From Salinispora vitiensis (GTDB lineage: Bacteria > Actinomycetota > Actinomycetes > Mycobacteriales > Micromonosporaceae), in contig NZ_KB900388.1 in NCBI RefSeq assembly GCF_000378825.1, positions 743,947-807,946 of the forward strand: a stretch of DNA of 64,000 bases, read 5' to 3'. A program made the position numbers and the translations under genes. Each line of letters opens with the position of its first letter. Position 1 is the first letter of the stretch. Positions 61,644 through 64,000 of this stretch are shown here, piece after piece. The notes under the pieces are model-generated. The model was not told the DNA's origin and searched no databases. It worked only from the letters and a program-made list of their open reading frames with translations.

Positions 61644-63641
61644 TCAGTTCTCGGTGCTGTCGCCGGATCCACGGGGATGGCGCCACCGGTCATTCGGTTC
61701 CTGCGGGGTTTCAAGGTCGGTGGTCTCCTCGGGCCCGTCGGTCTCCTCGAAGCTGGGTCGACGCACGTCCTCCGGCTCCGGTACCTCGACCGGCCGCGCC
61801 CCGGACTGTGGCGAGGGGTGGTAGGCGACCGCCTCGCGTGCGCCGACCGCGCCCTCGGCGCTGGGTGGCTCGGGCAGGTGTGGCTCCCGGTGCAGCTCGT
61901 CGCGGAGCTTCTGCGGTGGCCGGGTAGTGCGTTGCGGCAGATCACGACCGAGGTTGGCGACGAGGGGGCCGTACTTGGCGTCGAAGGCCGGGCGCTCCGA
62001 GCGGATCCGGGGTATCTGGTCGAAGTTGCGCAGCGGCGGTGGACAGGTAGTCGCCCACTCCAGGGAGTTACCGAAGCCCCATGGATCGTCCACCTTGACC
62101 ACGGGTCCGTACCGCCAGGACTTCCAGGCGTTCCAGATGAAGAACAGGGTGGATGCGCCGAGTACGAACGACGATACGGTGGAGATTGTGTTCAGGGTGG
62201 TGAACCCATCGCCGGGCAGATAGTCGACGTACCGGCGGGGCATTCCCTCGTTGCCCAGCCAGTGCTGGACCAGGAAGGTGCCGTGGAAGCTGAGGAACAT
62301 GGTCCAGAAGTGCACCTTGCCGAGTCGTTCGTCGAGTAGCCGCCCGGTCATCTTCGGGAACCAGAAGTAGATTCCGCCGAAGAAGGCGAAGACCACCGTA
62401 CCGAAGAGCACGTAGTGGAAATGCCCTACCACGAAGTAGCTGTCGGTTACGTGGAAGTCCACCGGTGGGCTGGCAAGCAGCACCCCGGTGAGCCCGCCGA
62501 ACAGGAAGGTGACTAGGAAACCGATGGAGAAGAGCATCGGTGTCTCGAAGGTGAGCTGCCCCTTCCACATGGAGCCGATCCAGTTGAAGAACTTCACCCC
62601 GGTCGGTACGGCGATCAGGTAGCTCAGGATGCTGAAGAACGGCAGTAGCACCTGGCCGGTGCCGAACATGTGGTGTGCCCAGACCGCCATGGACAGCACG
62701 GTGATGGCGCCGGTGGCGAACACCAGTCCGGTGTAGCCGAAGACGGGTTTGCGGGAGAACACCGGGATGATCTCGGTGATGATCCCGAAGAAGGGCACCG
62801 CGATGATGTAGACCTCGGGGTGGCCCCAGAACCAGAACAGGTGCTGCCAGAGCAGTGGTCCGCCGGTGGCCGGATCGAAGACGTGTGCTCCCAGCAGCCG
62901 GTCGGCGAGCAGGGCGAAGAGCGCGGCGGCCAGCAGGGGGAAGACCAGCAGGATCAGGAGGCTGGTGAAGAGCATGTTCCAGGTGAAGATCGGCATTCGG
63001 AACATGGTCATGCCGGGGGCGCGGAGAGTGACGATGGTGGTGATCAGGTTGACCGCGGTGAGGATTGTGCCGACGCCGCCGAGGGCGAGTCCGACCAGCA
63101 CCATGTCGGGGCCGATGCCGGGGGAGTGTTCGGCCTGACTCAAGGGCGTGTAGGCGAACCAGCCGAAGTCGGCGGAGCCGCCCGGGGTCAGGAAACTGCC
63201 GAAGAGCAGCAGACCGCCGAAGAGGAAGAGCCAGTAGCCGAAGGCGTTCAGGCGGGGGAACGCGACGTCCGGCGCCCCGACCTGGATCGGGACGATGTAG
63301 TTGGCCATCCCCAGCGCCGCCGGGGTGGCGAAGAGCAGCAGCATCGCGAGGGCGTGGGTGGTGAACAACTGGTTGTACTGCTCGGGGGAGAGGAACTGGA
63401 GCCCGGGTCGGGCCAGCTCGCCCCGGATCAGCATCGCCTCGATGCCGGCCAGCACGAAGAAGACGAAGGACGTGGTCAGGTAGAGCAGGCCGATCTGCTT
63501 GTGGTCGGTGGTGGACAGCCAGCGGGCCAGCGTGCTGCCGGGTAGCGCCGGCCGTCGCGGGCCCGGGTAGCCGCCAAAGCGCGCCGGTGCCAGGATCGCC
63601 GGACCCCGGTCCCGTGGTTCCGTGGTGACCCGCTTGGGCAT
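61644..63641 (-). CDS. ctaD: Cytochrome c oxidase subunit I (aa3-type)
   Basis: 665 residues with twelve membrane helices. Heme and Cu ligands: [11 protein letters not shown] (heme a His), [15 protein letters not shown] (CuB His with cross-linked Tyr), [10 protein letters not shown], and [11 protein letters not shown] (heme a3 His). [14 protein letters not shown] has the K-channel Lys. A C-terminal cytosolic tail of about 120 charged residues follows the last helix. The gene lies alone without ctaC or ctaE, so it is probably an additional copy; a SigB/SigF-type promoter precedes it. Confidence 0.94.
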   Translation of the reverse strand: MPKRVTTEPRDRGPAILAPARFGGYPGPRRPALPGSTLARWLSTTDHKQIGLLYLTTSFVFFVLAGIEAMLIRGELARPGLQFLSPEQYNQLFTTHALAMLLLFATPAALGMANYIVPIQVGAPDVAFPRLNAFGYWLFLFGGLLLFGSFLTPGGSADFGWFAYTPLSQAEHSPGIGPDMVLVGLALGGVGTILTAVNLITTIVTLRAPGMTMFRMPIFTWNMLFTSLLILLVFPLLAAALFALLADRLLGAHVFDPATGGPLLWQHLFWFWGHPEVYIIAVPFFGIITEIIPVFSRKPVFGYTGLVFATGAITVLSMAVWAHHMFGTGQVLLPFFSILSYLIAVPTGVKFFNWIGSMWKGQLTFETPMLFSIGFLVTFLFGGLTGVLLASPPVDFHVTDSYFVVGHFHYVLFGTVVFAFFGGIYFWFPKMTGRLLDERLGKVHFWTMFLSFHGTFLVQHWLGNEGMPRRYVDYLPGDGFTTLNTISTVSSFVLGASTLFFIWNAWKSWRYGPVVKVDDPWGFGNSLEWATTCPPPLRNFDQIPRIRSERPAFDAKYGPLVANLGRDLPQRTTRPPQKLRDELHREPHLPEPPSAEGAVGAREAVAYHPSPQSGARPVEVPEPEDVRRPSFEETDGPEETTDLETPQEPNDRWRHPRGSGDSTEN

Positions 63642-63679
63642 GGACCCTCACCCCGCTACGACAGATGGGACGGGCGCGG

Positions 63680-63704
63680 CTACCCGCCCCTCTGACCATG
63701 AAAC
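63680..63704 (-). promoter_or_regulatory. SigB/SigF-type promoter of ctaD
   Basis: On the minus strand GTTT (63704-63701), 15 bases, GGGTAG (63685-63680), about 38 bases before the ctaD start codon. Confidence 0.5.
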
Positions 63705-63786
63705 CAGGCGAGAGGGATTATTCCGGCTAGAGCGGCATTTTCGTTCCCCGGGGAGCGGTGGTGCTTCTCCCGCCCCCGACCGACTG

Positions 63787-63820
63787 GTCACCGGTGGCGG
63801 TCAGTCACCGGTAGCGGCCA
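63787..63820. repeat. 17-base direct repeat in the ctaD upstream region
   Basis: GTCACCGGTGGCGGTCA (63787-63803) is followed at once by GTCACCGGTAGCGGCCA (63804-63820), identical at 15 of 17 positions, and a partial third copy follows. Purpose unknown; it lies between divergent genes. Confidence 0.6.
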
Positions 63821-63897
63821 GCGGTGGCGCTCGTGGACGTCGGCGACGGACCGGGTGGGCCGCTCAAGATCGGTCCGGTCGCGTACCGTTGCCGCTC

Positions 63898-64000
63898 ATG
63901 GGTGTGTCGCAACGGTTGAAGAGCAGGTTCCGCCGGTTCCTCCAGCGCCCCGGGACAACAGTCGATCTCGCACCGCTGGAGAAACTCCTGCCCGCCATTG
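63898..64000 (+). CDS. 5' end of a truncated gene (possibly SecA2-like)
   Basis: Only the first 34 codons are in the window, cut by the right edge: MGVSQRLKSRFRRFLQRPGT, then a hydrophobic-acidic VDLAPLEKLLPAI. The basic start followed by PLEKLLPAI is reminiscent of SecA-type translocases (accessory SecA2) in actinobacteria. This is too short for a firm call. Confidence 0.35.
   Translation, partial: MGVSQRLKSRFRRFLQRPGTTVDLAPLEKLLPAI

Noticed and set aside
62068..63699. 540-codon frame on the same strand as ctaD in another register
   Set aside because: The ctaD frame contains all heme and copper ligands; the other frame is Arg/His-rich noise.

Overview
GC-rich actinobacterial chromosome, most likely Micromonosporaceae (Salinispora/Micromonospora type). 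The reasons are the strong codon bias, many GTG starts, an Lsr2 nucleoid protein, a complete ergothioneine cluster, a SigB/SigF-type sigma factor and actinobacterial gene neighbourhoods; genus is inference. The window reads as ordinary core chromosome: I see no insertion sequence, prophage, CRISPR array, tRNA or rRNA gene.

Layout. 0.2-2.1 kb: a metallophosphoesterase and a stand-alone LigD-type polymerase. 2.1-6.3 kb: an Lrp/AsnC regulator divergent from a 2-oxoacid dehydrogenase operon (E1 alpha, E1 beta, E2). 6.5-10.6 kb: a lipoprotein L,D-transpeptidase, an FKBP isomerase, a DoxX membrane protein, a BtuF-like binding protein and a nitroreductase. 10.6-12.5 kb: an ArsR-MFS operon, then about 0.9 kb without a convincing gene. 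13.4-15.8 kb: lsr2 and a DEAD-box helicase. 16.1-22 kb: DUF5715, an asparagine-synthetase-like protein lacking Cys2, a MerR regulator, and a divergent LVIVD/DUF305 pair. 22-28 kb: a Ser/Thr kinase divergent from egtABCD. 28-36 kb: a TMEM165/GDT1 Mn exporter, NhaA, a GT4 glycosyltransferase, an HhH protein, a DUF2267 protein, a CaiB-type CoA enzyme and TerC. 35.6-40.9 kb: an NDH-2-like oxidoreductase, a DUF2267 fusion protein, small unknowns, a lysozyme-like secreted protein and an OsmC protein. 41-50.7 kb: a response regulator/histidine kinase pair followed by membrane glycosyltransferases GT39 and GT2-GtrA, then a small membrane protein, a methyltransferase and a sulfatase-like membrane protein. 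51.1-64 kb: citrate synthase, an NmrA protein, a TrmH methyltransferase, MarR/DUF6069, a glutamate-cysteine ligase homologue, a baeRF/Vms1-like protein, the sigma factor, cytochrome oxidase subunit I, and the first codons of a truncated gene.

Most notable are regulatory elements outside the coding sequence. Two leaders match the yybP-ykoY (Mn2+) riboswitch and sit before two unrelated Mn-export families, TMEM165/GDT1 and TerC. In the TerC leader the 3' strand of helix P1 can pair with the ribosome-binding site, which suggests a translational Mn-ON switch. NhaA has its own compact structured leader. Five genes (DUF2267, DUF2267-fusion, osmC-like, NDH-2-like, ctaD) have upstream elements of the form GTTT-N15/16-GGGwA, the SigB/SigF promoter shape, and a SigB/SigF-type sigma gene lies in the same window. 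A perfect 7-1-7 palindrome sits at the lsr2 promoter.

How the genes may work together: egtABCD makes ergothioneine (egtE is not adjacent), and with OsmC, Lsr2, DUF2267 and the sigma factor it suggests a stress-protection emphasis. The two riboswitches link both Mn exporters to the same ion. The 41-50.7 kb block looks like an envelope-glycan module under two-component control.
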